This document shows, piece by piece, positions 63,537-64,000 of a DNA stretch of 64,000 bases (the stretch's first letter is position 1; each line of letters opens with the position of its first letter). The position numbers were made by a program, and so were the translations under genes. Below the pieces are notes generated by a model, which did not search any database, had not been told where the DNA came from, and was given only the letters and a program-made list of their open reading frames with translations. Source of the stretch: Xenopus tropicalis (Eukaryota > Chordata > Amphibia > Anura > Pipidae); NCBI RefSeq assembly GCF_000004195.4, contig NC_030683.2:81856910-81920909 (forward strand), read 5' to 3'.

Positions 63537-63953
63537 TTAAAGGGACAGTAACACCAAAAAATGAAAGTGTATAAAAGTAATTACTATGTAATGCTGCCCT
63601 GCACTGGTACAACTGGTGTGTTTTCCTTAGAAAGACTACTATAGTTTATATAAGTAAGCTGCTGTGTAGCCACGGGGGCAGCCATTTACAGGAGAAAAGG
63701 CTTACTTAGCAGATAACAGATAAAACCCCATTATATTCTACAAAGCTTATCTGTTATCTGCTATGTGCCTGTGCCTTTTCTCCTTTTTCCCAGCTTCAAT
63801 GGCTTCCCCCTGTGTTGACATAGCAGCTCATTTATATAAACTATAGTAGCGTTTCTGTTGCAAACTTACCAGTTTTACCAGCGCAGGGCAACTGTACATT
63901 ATATTTTAATTACTTTAAAACACTTTTATTTTTTGGTGTTACTGTTCCTTTAA
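63537..63953. mobile_element. Kolobok-like TTAA foldback MITE, complete copy
   Basis: TTAAAGGGACAGTAACACC and GGTGTTACTGTTCCTTTAA; TTAA at both ends. Same family and length as 27625-28045. Confidence 0.92.
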
Positions 63954-64000
63954 GTCACCTATAAAGAACAGGATCCCAGTGGCATACCTGAAACTGCAAA

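Overview
This is a vertebrate nuclear genomic window with large introns, GT-AG splice sites and no operons. About half of the recognisable sequence is transposon. The repeat content points to a clawed frog (Xenopus): TTAA-flanked Kolobok-like foldback MITEs, the palindromic 'gggagattagtcgcc' MITE, a SPIN hAT copy, and CR1 and L2 LINE tails. I did not determine the species.

Layout. (1) 0-5 kb: a 73-bp tandem array (751-1500) and otherwise non-coding sequence. (2) 5.9-21.3 kb, minus strand: four spliced exons assemble in consistent phase into a 112-residue protein. It has a hydrophobic N-terminal segment and a C-terminal calmodulin-type IQ motif like that of PCP4/PEP-19. I do not recognise the gene. 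Its first exon sits about 105 bp downstream of a TATA-like element, and its introns hold an L2 LINE, several hAT elements, a composite hAT/CR1 insertion and a 35-copy minisatellite. (3) 21.5-26.3 kb: intergenic. (4) 27.2-60.0 kb, minus strand: 26 coding exons of cep164, the distal-appendage protein of the mother centriole. They run from the segment just after the missing N-terminal WW region to the stop codon. The chosen boundaries join in frame to 1,250 codons plus stop. (5) 60-64 kb: upstream cep164 intron filled with MITEs. The exons for the first roughly 120-130 residues lie beyond the window, except possibly a few bases at the right edge.

The two genes are both on the minus strand, tail to head, about 5 kb apart. 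Nothing in the sequence shows that they work together. Almost all other open frames are repeat-derived, either LINE reverse-transcriptase remnants or stop-free tandem arrays, or are chance.
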